From: Rhabditoides inermis
Taxonomy: Eukaryota > Nematoda > Chromadorea > Rhabditida > Rhabditidae
Assembly (NCBI GenBank): GCA_963966185.1
Contig: CAWZYM010000158.1
Coordinates: 186,001 to 250,000, forward strand
Length of the DNA: 64,000 nt
Reading direction: 5' to 3'
Shown here: in pieces, positions 1-10,900 of the stretch
How positions within the stretch are numbered: position 1 is the stretch's first letter
How the letters are laid out: every line of letters starts with the position of its first letter
Notes under the pieces: model-generated
What the model saw: only the letters and a program-made list of their open reading frames with translations
Databases searched by the model: none
What the model was told of the DNA's origin: nothing
Made by a program: the position numbers and the translations under genes

Positions 1-1040
1 GTGGCTATATCACATGAGTTGCCGAGGGTTCCTCGGAAGGAGAAGAGAGGAATGGGGGAATTGAATTGAGACGAAAGCGCACTCATGCAGCATCTCCAAC
101 TCTCAAGTGGCCAGATATTGCGCATCTCAAATGAGGAAACGTATCCGATATTGTGTGGAATTAATAAGTTTTAGAGTAGTCATGGATACGAGAGGGAGAG
201 GAAAGGAAGGAGGGAGGGAATCCGCGGTCACTGACCAAACAAGGGCAAAGAATGGTGAGAGAAGGGAGTGCGGCGAGCAGAATAGACATGCATAATGCCG
301 CCCCGCATGACAGCTCGGCAAAAAAAAGAAAAAAAAAAGACATTGAATGTATACTAGTATATGAGAAGACTAGTAAGTTGTGAGTATGAAGTGAAGGAAA
401 GTTTGTGCTAGCAAGAAGAACCTCTCTGAATCCCCCCATTTTTTATGATCTCACCAGACAAGTGCTATTACAATATCACAAATGTAACATTGTTGTACAT
501 TTCATTTGCGACTTCGATTGTGGTGGTGGTGGTCCTCGGTTCATATTTTCCGGAAGGACCAAAGAACATGCAACTCTTTCTAAATTGCATTCCACCCATT
601 CATCACCACTGAAACACTGACGGGTTTATCCTCAGGATTTGCCCTGAAATGAAGCGCGCTGAAAAAGCGGAGTGAGCGGCGCCAGTCTTTGGTCGTTTCC
701 ACAAAACACAGCTGATGAAGTTGCGGTCAGTCTCTTCGAAACACTTCCGAATGCATTCGAAACATTTGGATATGTCATCGAACGCCTTGACAACTCTTCG
801 AAACATCTTGCTATCGTAGAGACTCCGCACCCTGAATAGTTTCCAATCCAGACTAACCGCCACTTTTTGTCGACCACAGTGATCAAGATCAGTGATTGGA
901 TAAACAGCGCAGAAAACACAGCTCTCCCTCTCTCTCTCTCTCTCGCCCTCTGAACCCGCCAATCAAAGTGACACAAACAAACAGGCCTTTCCGGCCGGGG
1001 GCTGTGACAGCCCGCGGGTCGAACACTGACCGGATCGAAG
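1..1040. other. Left-edge region without a recognised gene
   Basis: No spliced or open frame here looks like a protein to me; the open frames are short and low in complexity. The last 200 bases are the upstream region of the gene that starts at 1111. They contain a (CT)n tract near 921-942 and one copy of a 21-bp direct repeat at 888-908 that recurs at 1080-1100. Confidence 0.5.
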
Positions 1041-1049
1041 CCGTGCACC

Positions 1050-1058
1050 TATAAAAGA
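1050..1058 (+). promoter_or_regulatory. TATA box of the first secreted CC-rich gene
   Basis: TATAAAAGA lies about 60 bases before the ATG at 1111, a normal distance for a nematode gene with a short 5'UTR. The neighbouring gene at 2969 has a TATA box at a similar distance. Confidence 0.6.
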
Positions 1059-1110
1059 GAGCCGCCACACGGCAGGTCAATCAGTGATTGGATAAACAGC
1101 CTCTCTTGAT

Positions 1111-2122
1111 ATGTGCAGTCTCATTCACATCCTCCCCGCCATTCTCGCCCTCGCGGCGGCTGATGGAAACGAGAGAGCGGTAAGATTCATTATAACTTTG
1201 TTTGTCTGTTCACGATTGCCTTTAGCTCTCGCTGCGTGCGAAGCGCAGCTGCGGGATGGGCGGCTGCCAGCCGTGCTCCATGCAGTGTCAGGTAAAGACA
1301 ATTAAATTAGAATCAAATAACTGTATCTTATGGAATTTGACAAGAAGCCCTCAATGTTACATTTTGTTGTATTCTCGATATCGGCCGTGAATCGAATCAA
1401 TTCCATTCAACCATCCCTTTCCAGGCTCCCCCTCCTCCTTGCTGCCAGGCTGCGCCCGCGTCTCCCTGTTGCGCCCGCGCCGCGCCCCCTCCCTGCTGCG
1501 GCGCCGGTCAGTAGTGGACTTGTATTGATTGATTTATTGATTACCGCCTCCCCTTATCAGAGATGCCCCCTCCGATGCCTCCACCGGCTCCCAAGGAGGT
1601 GGCTGTTCAGTGCTGCCGGGCAGCTCCCATTCCCGTCAACCCCTGCTGCCAGGTGTGTAGCATTTACAATATTGCCTCCACCAATACGATTCCAAAAATG
1701 TGGTTGGCTATGCGGCTCAGACATCCAAGGAAGTGTGGTACCTCATGGGAGTCAGTGGAAACTGCGTGGGGAACAGTTCTCATCATCGCCTCAAATAGCC
1801 ACCAGCGAAGCGTGCTGATACTTGGAGAAACAAATGCGCGCTCGGTTATCTTACGCCATAACGTGCAAGTCGCGCCGGGTTTACATTGTGCGGGTGCGAG
1901 AGAGCGTGGGGGCGATTTGATCGCAGGGGCTCACTCACATTCAGAGATTCACAGAAAGCGCGCGCTGGGTGAAACCATACAGAACAAAGAAGTGCAATAC
2001 ATTATGATGAAAAAAAAATCGTTCAGGCTCTTGCCGCCCCTCCCCCGCCTCCCCCGACAGTGACCGGATGCTGCATGGCCGCTCCCTCCCCCGCTAACCC
2101 CTGCTGCCAGGTACCGTCTCTC

Positions 2123-2153
<31 letters not shown>

Positions 2154-2621
2154 CCCTCTCTCTCCCTCCCTCCCTCCTTCTCTCTCTCCTTCTCACCGCC
2201 CTCTGCAGGCCGTTGCCGCCGCGTCTCCCCCTCCGTGCCAGTGCAACATGCCCCGTCCTGTCCCCTGTCGTTGCGCCGCCCCCGCCCCTCCCCCCAGCGA
2301 GTGCCCCGGATGCGGAGCCCCGCCAATGTAAGAGCCATTATCATCACACTATCAGACTATCAGACATCCATATCACACTATCATTTGTTATCATATGTCA
2401 TTTGAAAATGGAAATCACAGCCGGATACCACGAAAAGTATCACTTTCTATCCGAATATTTCACCTACCACGCACATGAAGTCCAACTATCGATCGTTATC
2501 ATATCATAATCACTACTCTTCCAGGTGCTCCTACCGCGGCGAGTGTGGCTCGCCTTACCGTATGCGCCGTGACACCCACCACGCCATTCTCAAGGCAATC
2601 CAGGAGATCCACAGACACTAG
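1111..2621 (+). CDS. Secreted proline/cysteine-rich protein with CC-Q repeats
   Basis: Seven exons join in frame: 1111-1179, 1226-1291, 1425-1506, 1561-1652, 2027-2110, 2209-2327, 2525-2621, all with GT-AG introns. The product starts with a hydrophobic signal peptide (MCSLIHILPAILALAAADG). A KR dibasic site and a CGMGGCQPCSMQCQ block follow. Then come repeated Pro/Ala stretches each ending in a vicinal cysteine pair (PPPPCCQ, SPCCAR, PPPCCG, VNPCCQ, ANPCCQ). The tail is CSYRGECGSPYRMRRD ending IHRH-stop. Repeated CC pairs in a Pro-rich secreted chain recall nematode abu/pqn-type and cuticle-associated proteins, but I cannot assign it to a named family. A role in extracellular or pharyngeal cuticle is inference. 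Several exons are near-repeats of each other, so the gene probably grew by exon duplication. The intron at 2111-2208 is mostly (CT)n. Confidence 0.8.
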
Positions 2622-2643
2622 ATCAGCTGATCAGCTGATCAGC
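2619..2643. repeat. Overlapping GATCAGCTGATC palindromes at the stop codon
   Basis: Three overlapping copies of TGATCAGC-type palindromes begin at the TAG of the preceding gene. They could form a small hairpin in the 3'UTR. Function unknown. Confidence 0.5.
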
Positions 2644-2855
2644 CCTTTCTCATAGGGTACAAGTGCCAATTGTCTTTCAAAGACAATCGAGACGCTCATC
2701 AGCGTCCACACTGTTTCCACATTTGTGTGGAGTCTATCATTATTATTTATCGCCTTCATAATAATAAATCGTTCTAATAACTGTTCTCGATATCAGTGAA
2801 ATGAAGCGTGATCATCACGTCAAGACGCAAACATTACGGTGGAGCACGCGCGCCG

Positions 2856-2889
2856 CTCATTTGCATATCCATACCTCATTTGCATATCC
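2856..2889 (+). promoter_or_regulatory. Paired octamer (ATTTGCAT) direct repeat upstream of the second secreted gene
   Basis: The 15-mer CTCATTTGCATATCC occurs at 2856-2870 and again at 2875-2889, 19 bases apart. Each copy contains ATTTGCAT, the consensus of POU-domain transcription factors. The pair sits about 30 bases before the TATA box of the gene at 2969, so a POU-factor promoter module is a reasonable inference. Confidence 0.5.
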
Positions 2890-2919
2890 CGCCTCCTGTC
2901 AGGTGTTGGCGCGCGCGGG

Positions 2920-2926
2920 TATAAAG
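2920..2926 (+). promoter_or_regulatory. TATA box of the second secreted gene
   Basis: TATAAAG lies 43 bases upstream of the ATG at 2969 in a GC-rich setting, following the paired octamer. Confidence 0.6.
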
Positions 2927-2968
2927 AGGTGAGTTGACAGGTCGCGCGTGAATTCGAATCGCTGCTCG

Positions 2969-3562
2969 ATGCGACTGCTGCTTCTCTTCTCTACACTCTG
3001 TCTACCGTACTCGCATGCCGCCACCCTGGCAGATGCCCTCAATGACAGCTTCCAGCAGTGGAAGGAGGCCATGTCAAAGGTGTGAATTGATTTTAATATC
3101 TACCTAATATGTTGTTTTTTGAAACTACCACGATAGTGTTATCAGTAACTGGTTGAACATATGACAAGTGTCGCTTGAAATGCAAGTGAAACGTATCAGT
3201 GAAGTGTTCTAGGTTGAATCAGATGAGCCGACAGCCAGCCCGTTTCAAGACGTCCCCATCAAGACAAAGAAGGAACACGTGAAAATGAGGTGAGACGTTT
3301 GACTCATTCTGTAATACGTTTCGTATATCACAAATAAATAGTGGAACGTTTTTGAAACAATTTGACCACGGCTTAAACAAGTGTCACAAATGAGTGTCTC
3401 TGAAAATGAATGGAAGTAAATGCAGTATGCGCCCGCACTGGCAGAATGCGCTGCCCCTTCCCGCTACTCCCCCGCCACCAGTGGGGCCACCAGTCGGACC
3501 ATCACCCAAGACACAGTTAGACAGACTCACACCTGTCCGAGAACCCATGCAGGTACGGCGCA

Positions 3563-3613
<51 letters not shown>

Positions 3614-5008
3614 TCCTCTCAATCTCCTCGCAGGACTACCAGCACATCGCCAACGACAGCAGCTACTTTGCCTTCTTCCAACCCGAGAACGACAAGTACT
3701 GGCAGGTAACAGACTAATCGAGAATCAAGTGAACCCATTCTTTCTAGGCAGTTGCCCGCTCTCCTGTCTACCTTCCCACCCTGCCTCCACCCGTCCTCTC
3801 TCCTTCCCCTCCCCCGCCTCTCCCACAACTACCACCCATGCAGCCAGTACAGCACACCTATCCAGGAATGCCTACAATGAATACGGTAAGTGGAGTGAAT
3901 CTGACTAATGATAAGTAAAGTACACATATGAATGAATGAATGAATGGATACAAAAAAAGGCTCATAATCAACCTGTGTTAAAAAGGATACACCTTGTTCA
4001 GCCCTCCTACTCGCCTCCTCCCCTGCAGCTGCACCACTCGAGGGGCGCCATTCCACCCAGCTGGCCCATCACTCAGGATCAGGTAGCTATTGATTTTTTT
4101 ATTAGAGAGGGCGCGCAGCGCCCTCTCTTTTGGCTTAGGATAGGGCTTGCGCCAGAATTTTCAAGAAGCGATATCCAAAAATCATGTTAGCAGGAATGCG
4201 AACTCATCCAATGTCGTGTCCGGTAACGCTGACTCTCTGCCGAAAGCGTACTCTCTCGCGTTTTCTGCGCGTGTTCTCCAACTAGCACTTTAAGTGTAGT
4301 TCGCCTCGCCGCCGCCAGCGTCTAATTCGCGCCGGGTTTGCGTTGTTTTGGGCTCCCGTCATTCTGGCTAGCTCTCTCCCGGCAGGCGGGCAGGGCGCGC
4401 AGAGAAATTAACGACAGAGCTTGGGAATCAGAAACAGAAGAAATTTCTATGAAATTCAACAAAAGCACATATATTATCTGTTAAAAAGTACTTGCGTAAA
4501 GATATTAAGTTTGTCTTGACCCAATTCAACAAAAGCGCATGCATAAAACGTTTACAAATACTAACACAAACCTGCGCATAACGGACAGTGGACACTAACA
4601 GATGAAATATAACAATACAAATGAGTAACGTCATACGTCCATATTAGAGAGAGAGAGAGAGGGGGGGGAGAGAGGCGCAGGTTTGTGTTAGTATTTGTAA
4701 ACGTTTTATGCATGCGCTTTTGTTGAATTGGGTCAAGACAAACTTAATATCTTTACGCAAGTACTTTTTAACAGATAATATAATACATGTATCTCTTCAC
4801 CCGTCAGTCAGATTATATCACGGTTACAACGACAAAAGTTATTTTCCTATTGAAACGTATTGCAAACTCGTTAAATGACTGAGTGACTGAAACGTAATTA
4901 AAACTTCAACTTTTGTTTCAGAATCAACCTGTGCCCGCGAGTGAGGGAGCGTTCCCAATCTACAGAAGCACGCCCTATGTACCGCCTGTGGCACAGCAAA
5001 AGGGTATA

Positions 5009-5102
<94 letters not shown>

Positions 5103-5832
5103 TTGCAGTGTCGCGCTACCGCGCTCGCATCTCCCGTCCGAACCTGCCGCTCCCCGCTCGTCCCCATCCGAGGAACACTGCCCCCTCCCATTCCTACGCC
5201 TACCCCAGGAAGTACCTCCCACAGAGGAGCCCCGAGAAACAGGTCAAGGTAGGCATGTGCTCACATCATGACTATGTAGTTTTGCATATTCTGAAAATTG
5301 GTGGTGCAGATAAAGGCATAAAGTAGTATTTCGAATTGGTAGAACGAAAACTGAAATGTTGAAATGTCTTACAAAAAGGCTTTCATAACGTATAACATTC
5401 AGACTGCGCCTTTCATCCCGGACATCTCTCAAGTCCCTCCGATCGTCCATCCCACTCTCCTACCGCCCACCGCCTTCCCGACTCCGCCCCTCCAGACTCC
5501 CCCCACTCCGCCCATTGACTACACTCACTACCCAATCGTCACACAAGGAGCCGCGCCGGACATAAACTATGAGTAGGTGCAAAACATTAATAATTAATCA
5601 ATGAAATCAATACAGGCACTACCATCTGCCTCCAATCAGAATCCCGATGTCCCCAACGGTGAACGGCGACACGCTGGCGTTCCATCCATACGCTTTTGAT
5701 CAGGCTGTGAGTTTGATAATGTGAATCGATAACCGATAATCGATACTTATATCTTTCAGAAAGAAAAAAAAGCGCCACACCAACAGATCCACCGTTTCGG
5801 ACAGGCATACAGGAGCATGTTCGGGGTGCGTC

Positions 5833-5869
<37 letters not shown>

Positions 5870-6932
5870 TCTCTCTCTCCCTCTCCCTCCCCCTCATCCA
5901 CCCTTTCAGTCGTCCTGCGAATTCGGTGTGTGCGGGGGCGAGTGTTGCATGCCGACCGTGCATGCCCGTTCTCTGCCCGGCCACCTCGCCCCCACTCGAC
6001 CAGTCGTCCTCGTCCTCCATCCACCAGAGGGAGAAGGAGGAGGAGAAGGGGAGTGCAGACAGGACTGGTGAGTACTTGTTAGTTACAGGCACGCAGTTAG
6101 TAGTGATCATTGACTGCGTGGACGATTGTGTGGTCGATTGCGAGTATTACATGCAAACAGTGAAACGTATTGGAAGCTTTCAAAATAGGTTTTTTTATAA
6201 AATGGTTTCGTAAGAGAAACAGTAAAGTGGCGTAGGACAATTGACAGCAGAATTTATTACGACATCAAACGCAAACAACGGAACGTATTAGAATCACAAG
6301 CTGCAGACATGTTCTTTCCACTCATGAGTGCACCAATTGCAGTTTGCCTCTGTGTTCCCCGCAGTGTCTGCCTGCTATGATGCCCTGTCGGGGACGCGGC
6401 TGTAGATGCCACATGGGATACGCGCCCTGTCAACACGCAACATGCTGTCTCGTATATCCGGTATGAATTACTTGTACAGTAAGTACTCAATCGATTTTCT
6501 TTCCAGAACATGGCTCGCCACTTCAACACTCCCACTATGAACTCCACTGTGTCTTCTTCTTCTGCCACTCCTCCAGCCGACTCTGCTGCCGCGCCTCCGA
6601 TGGTCGATGGTGAGGCATAGTTGGCACAAACAACCACATCCCGATTCAGTTCCAGTTTAGACCAGGTTTAAGCCAGTTCGAATTTCCAAATGTGTGATTG
6701 TCTACTGTAGTGTGTGAAGTTGATATTGGTTTTTTAGGTCACACCGGTCCGCTCGCGCATTACGACACCACAATCACCCCGAAGTCACAGTCGCCTCCCA
6801 ACCGCCGCCCATCCAAGCCCCGCCCACCGAAGAGGAAGGCGTTCCCGAAGGTCGTGTATGACTACAAGCTGAAGCTGAGGAAGCAGCAGCAGGCGTGGAG
6901 TAGAAGTAGAACGAGCAAGGTAGAGAGAGAGA

Positions 6933-6971
<39 letters not shown>

Positions 6972-7334
6972 CGTTCGCATGTAGAGTGACAACATGGAGA
7001 TGTGGAACATCGACAAGGAGCCGTCTCCAACAACGTCGACGACCACACTCCCTCCCCCTCCTCCTTCCACTTCCCCACCCACACAACCCCCTCCCGTATG
7101 GTCCAACGAATGGGCCGAAGTACCCGTCGTCAAGTTCCGCAAGCCACTGCCCAAGGCTGTCCAGACAGCCATACAAGGTACAGTATCCCGTTTAGCAGTC
7201 CCCATGTTTTCGTTGCAGGAGTCGCGACCACACCTGCCACGATAGTCCCCATCTATGAGCAGTGGGAGCTGAATAGAGAAGAGAGTTTGAGGGATGCTGG
7301 AGGGAAGATCACTAGCAAGTCGTTTCTACAGGTG

Positions 7335-7378
<44 letters not shown>

Positions 7379-7484
7379 CTTCTTTCTGTCACCACAAGTC
7401 ATTCAGGTTCTGACGGAGCTTGCAGCTCTAGGAATCAAGAAAGCGCGGATGATAGCGGAAGACGCGAGTATGAAGAAAGCTTGA
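2969..7484 (+). CDS. Large secreted proline-rich protein with a cysteine-rich centre (unknown family)
   Basis: About 18 exons join in frame: 2969-3079, 3213-3289, 3426-3552, 3634-3705, 3844-3885, 4029-4082, 4922-5003, 5109-5248, 5403-5572, 5616-5706, 5760-5825, 5910-6067, roughly 6301-6460, 6507-6609, 6738-6919, 6985-7177, 7219-7331, 7407-7484. The product, near 600 residues, begins with a signal peptide (MRLLLLFSTLCLPYSHA). It is Pro/Tyr/His-rich for about 300 residues (for example VPPIVHPTLLPPTAFPTPPL), passes through a Cys-rich core (CEFGVCGGECCMPT, then CRGRGCRCHMGYAPC and ATCCLVYP), and ends in a basic and acidic tail with no membrane segment. I do not recognise the family. The Cys-rich core and position suggest a relation to the gene just upstream. 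The join between 6067 and 6365 is uncertain: a longer Cys-rich exon starting near 6301 with a weak AAG acceptor keeps the frame, whereas the canonical acceptor at 6364 does not. Confidence 0.7.
4104..4360. repeat. Dispersed repeat X, copy 1 (intronic)
   Basis: It opens with the hairpin GAGAGGGCGCGCAGCGCCCT and continues through GGCTTAGGATAGGGC to the GCGCCGGGTTTGCGTTG segment. The same order recurs at 25559-25965 with few mismatches, except that copy 2 carries about 150 extra bases. It lies in the 839-base intron of the secreted-protein gene. It has no coding potential and is probably a non-autonomous element. Confidence 0.8.
4356..4420. repeat. Short repeat shared with 16100-16165
   Basis: CTGGCTAGCTCTCTCCCGGC and the following GCGGGCAG...CAGAGAAAT recur at about 16110-16165 with few changes. 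It follows repeat X here but stands alone at 16.1 kb, so it is a separate module of a composite repeat. Confidence 0.6.
4468..4785. repeat. Foldback element Y, copy 1
   Basis: The left arm at about 4468-4576 and the right arm at about 4676-4785 are near-perfect reverse complements over about 110 bases (arm core AAGTACTTGCGTAAAGATAT). The roughly 100-base spacer ends in a (GA)n and poly-G tract. Copy 2 is at 26400-26764 and a single arm is at 17215-17320. No protein is encoded. Confidence 0.85.
5011..5099 (+). repeat. (GA)n microsatellite with GATA interruptions
   Basis: This tract of about 90 bases sits directly before the exon at 5109 of the secreted-protein gene. Here the coding strand carries GA rather than the more common CT orientation. 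Confidence 0.9.
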
Positions 7485-7926
7485 ATCATATACAGAATCT
7501 AGCAAGTTATTTGTTTGTGCGACATTTTCTTATTGAGCCAATCTGTCTATAACGTCTTGGTTATAGACAGCTCAATTTTTTTCTTATTTGTTTCTCGAGG
7601 TTCCCATTTGGTAACACTTATAGCCGCGGCTTTAGGCAGCTCGATTGTTTGTCGTTATGGGTATGTGTGACTTGTGATAATGATAAACTCTTCTTTTTTT
7701 ATAAAAAAAAACCGTTTTTGTCATCACTCTGGCCATTCGAACACAGTTCGCAAACAGTTCACACAACAAGAAGTGGACGAGACATGATCCGATTCCCCCT
7801 TCCCCTTCTCCATTCACATATCCTAATGAATGCAACAAAAAATCTTTGTTTTTTTTTATATTTTTATAGTATGCAAACGTTTTTGCACTGCAAAAAAGAA
7901 AAAAAATACTTATAGCGTGCAAACGT
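7485..7926. other. Convergent intergenic region
   Basis: This is the space between the stop of the + strand secreted gene and the stop of the - strand UNC-93-like gene. It includes a small repeat, GTCTATAACGTCTTGGTTAT, with TTATAGAC-type inverted halves at 7545-7570. I see no gene. Confidence 0.5.
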
Positions 7927-10900
7927 TTACAAAATATTCGCAATTTTGATAGTTGCTCGCTTTTTTCTTTCTACATAAGCGAATGCAGTCGTGGATAAAA
8001 TAGTGGAAATGATGAGAACGTAAATCTGAAACAACGGATATTTTAATAAAAAAACATGTTAATTAAAAAAAAGGGTTCAATACCTGCCAGTTGAGAGGTA
8101 GTACACTGTTGTAGAACATTGGGATTGTCGTGAAAAGAGCCTGATTGTGATTTGTGAAACATAAAAAAGGTTTAGTGAATACGAAATAGATATGTACGTA
8201 AGTAACATAATTAAATTTCTCATTTACCAAAATGTAGAATGATTAATGAAAAAAACAATTTGACACGTATGCGCATACGTCAAAGTGAAATATAAAAAAA
8301 AACTAACATGATAGAACTTGTTGATTGCGAAGACTTTGGACTTTGCATCGGCATAATATGTGGATATGATGTTCAGTATCTGCGTGTTGAGGGCGCAGTC
8401 AGAGAGACCGAGGAAAAAAGAACAGATGAAGGCAAGGGAAATGCTGAAACAAAGGTCAATTGATACATTTGAAATAATACGCGTAATATAATGAGAAAAC
8501 GTTTCGAAACCCACCTCGGTGTGATGTATGCAGTGGCATCGGTGTGCTCGAAACTCGCAGTCGGTGGAAGGTTGATATAAGTGATCACGTACGCAGCGAT
8601 TGCTACAATGCCAATTCCGATCAAAATGAACACTTTCGGAAGAAAAGTGATGAAACATACCCAGAATAGCTCCGAACAGCACGATCGCACTCATTCCGAA
8701 CCGTCGTGAGATGCGACTGCCGAATACACCAAACAGAACTCCTCCTGGAGAAAAACGCAGCATCAGACAGATAGGAATCTTTTAGGAAAAAGTTTGCCAC
8801 GTACCGATCAATTCGCCAGCGCCACTGAACAGTAAATGGTACGCGATCATTGCGTTCTTGTTGACGCTCGAGAATCTGAAGCGATAACCGCGTTGGGAGA
8901 TGTGTGTGATAGAACAGACAATCAAGAACGTTAATGGCAATAAATCAGCTTTCTATCGTGATGTTCGAAATAAAATGCATCCCGACGGTGGCATCGGCGC
9001 AATTTGTCACGATGATATTTTCATTCACAATGCGCTGGACAAATGTGAGATCTTTGCTGACTATTTTGAATCAGTTTATCGCGATTCCATCACACCACCT
9101 GGTGCTGACTTGCCTAAACTACCACATTCACTTGATATGATTGACATTACCCTTCTCGAAGTTCATAAAATCATTTCCAAACTTGATTCCAAATATAACA
9201 CTTCTCCAGATGGTATTAACAACGTGTTTCTGAAACATACGGCAACTTCCATATCGGTTCCATTGACGATTCTTTTTGCAATGTCCATGTCTGTCAGAGA
9301 AATCCCATCTATTTGTAAAGAAGCTTGGGTGAAACCATTATTCAAAAAAGGCGCACGTGAATCTGTCTCAAACTACAGACCGATTTCTCTCACATGTAGC
9401 ATCTATAAAGTTATGGAAAGAATATGCGTTCAGCAGATTACAAAATACTTAGAAAAGCACAACCTACTCTCCAAAAAACAATTTGGTTTTCGCAAAAATC
9501 GATCCACTAATGCACAACTAATTGAATGTCATATGAATTGGTGCAAGCATATTTCATCTGGTTCCGTAATAGATTGCATTTATTTCGACTTTAAAAAAGC
9601 ATTTGATACCATCAACCATGACCTTCTTTTCAAGAAACTTGACGCTATCGGTATTCGCGGTAATGCTCTTGGCTGGATAATTGAATTTCTCAAAAATCGC
9701 AAGCAATCTGTTATGATTGGATCTAAGCGTTCCTCACCGCGCACTGTTAATTGTGGCGTTCCACAAGGTTCGTGTCTTGGACCCTTGCTGTTCAACATTT
9801 TCATAGATAACATTCCTGATAATTTACCAGATGGCGTTTATTATGCGCTTTATGCAGACGATTTGAAAATTTACTTTCCTTTTGATTTTACCAGTACTTC
9901 TGCGAAGTCTATTTTCCAAAAAGCAATTGACATAGTCGCAGCATGGTCAGCTTCATGGGGACTTCAGATATCCACTGAGAAAACTCAAATATTGCATGTA
10001 GGCAAGCGGAATCCAAGGCACACTTATATCGTCCACGACTCAACTCTCAAACCAGTAGATTCTGCAAAGGATCTTGGTATTCTCATGAGTAATAACTTAT
10101 TGTTCCGTGATCATTTCAAACAAATAATTCAACAAACTCTGTATTCTATAAATGATTTTCTTCGGACATACAAAACACGAAATCCCACACTACTGATCAC
10201 CGCATACACAACCTATTTTCGCTGTAAATTAGAATATTGCACTGAGCTCTGGAACCCTACTGATGTTGCTTCTGTAAACCTAATTGAGAGCATACAACGC
10301 TATTATACTCGTCGTGTGTGTCAGCGTATCGGGCGCAGCCTATCATATCCTCAACGCCTTGAGCTTTTCAATCTTCAAACTCTCGAAAATAGACGATTCT
10401 TGAATGATGTCACATACATTCACAAAGTAATCCACTCGAAAACTACATTGGACTATCATGGTCTTTTTGCAATTATTCCATCTCGTACTCGTGGCTCTCA
10501 TGAATTTAGAATTGTTCCATCATTTGATCACACAGGCCGTACCAGCACTTTTTTAAGCAGAACCTTCGCAATATGGAATGCGCTTTCTCGTGACCTAATC
10601 TCTATCAATGATCCCTCTATCTTCAAATCACAACTCTCTACATTAGATCTCATGCCACCTAGCAAATTGCGCAACCTATAGAGAGCTCTCCCCCCACTTC
10701 CTTTTCCATGGAAAAGATGCTTAGTGTCTTATACGATTCACATGGAAAGTAGCATCACCGATCACTTCCGTTTAGGAGGAAGGACACCTCGGGGATCCCG
10801 CTATTCCACTAAACCGGCTTCATGATGTGATGAGGTTATAGTAGCACAGGTGTTCTCTCAGGCTTGCCTGGGAGGGCTCGGCTTAGTTGCCACCCGGTGA

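Noticed and set aside
5587..6110. Long minus-strand open frames opposite the secreted-protein exons
   Set aside because: They are mirrors of (CT)n tracts and proline codons; the splice-consistent + strand gene explains the region.
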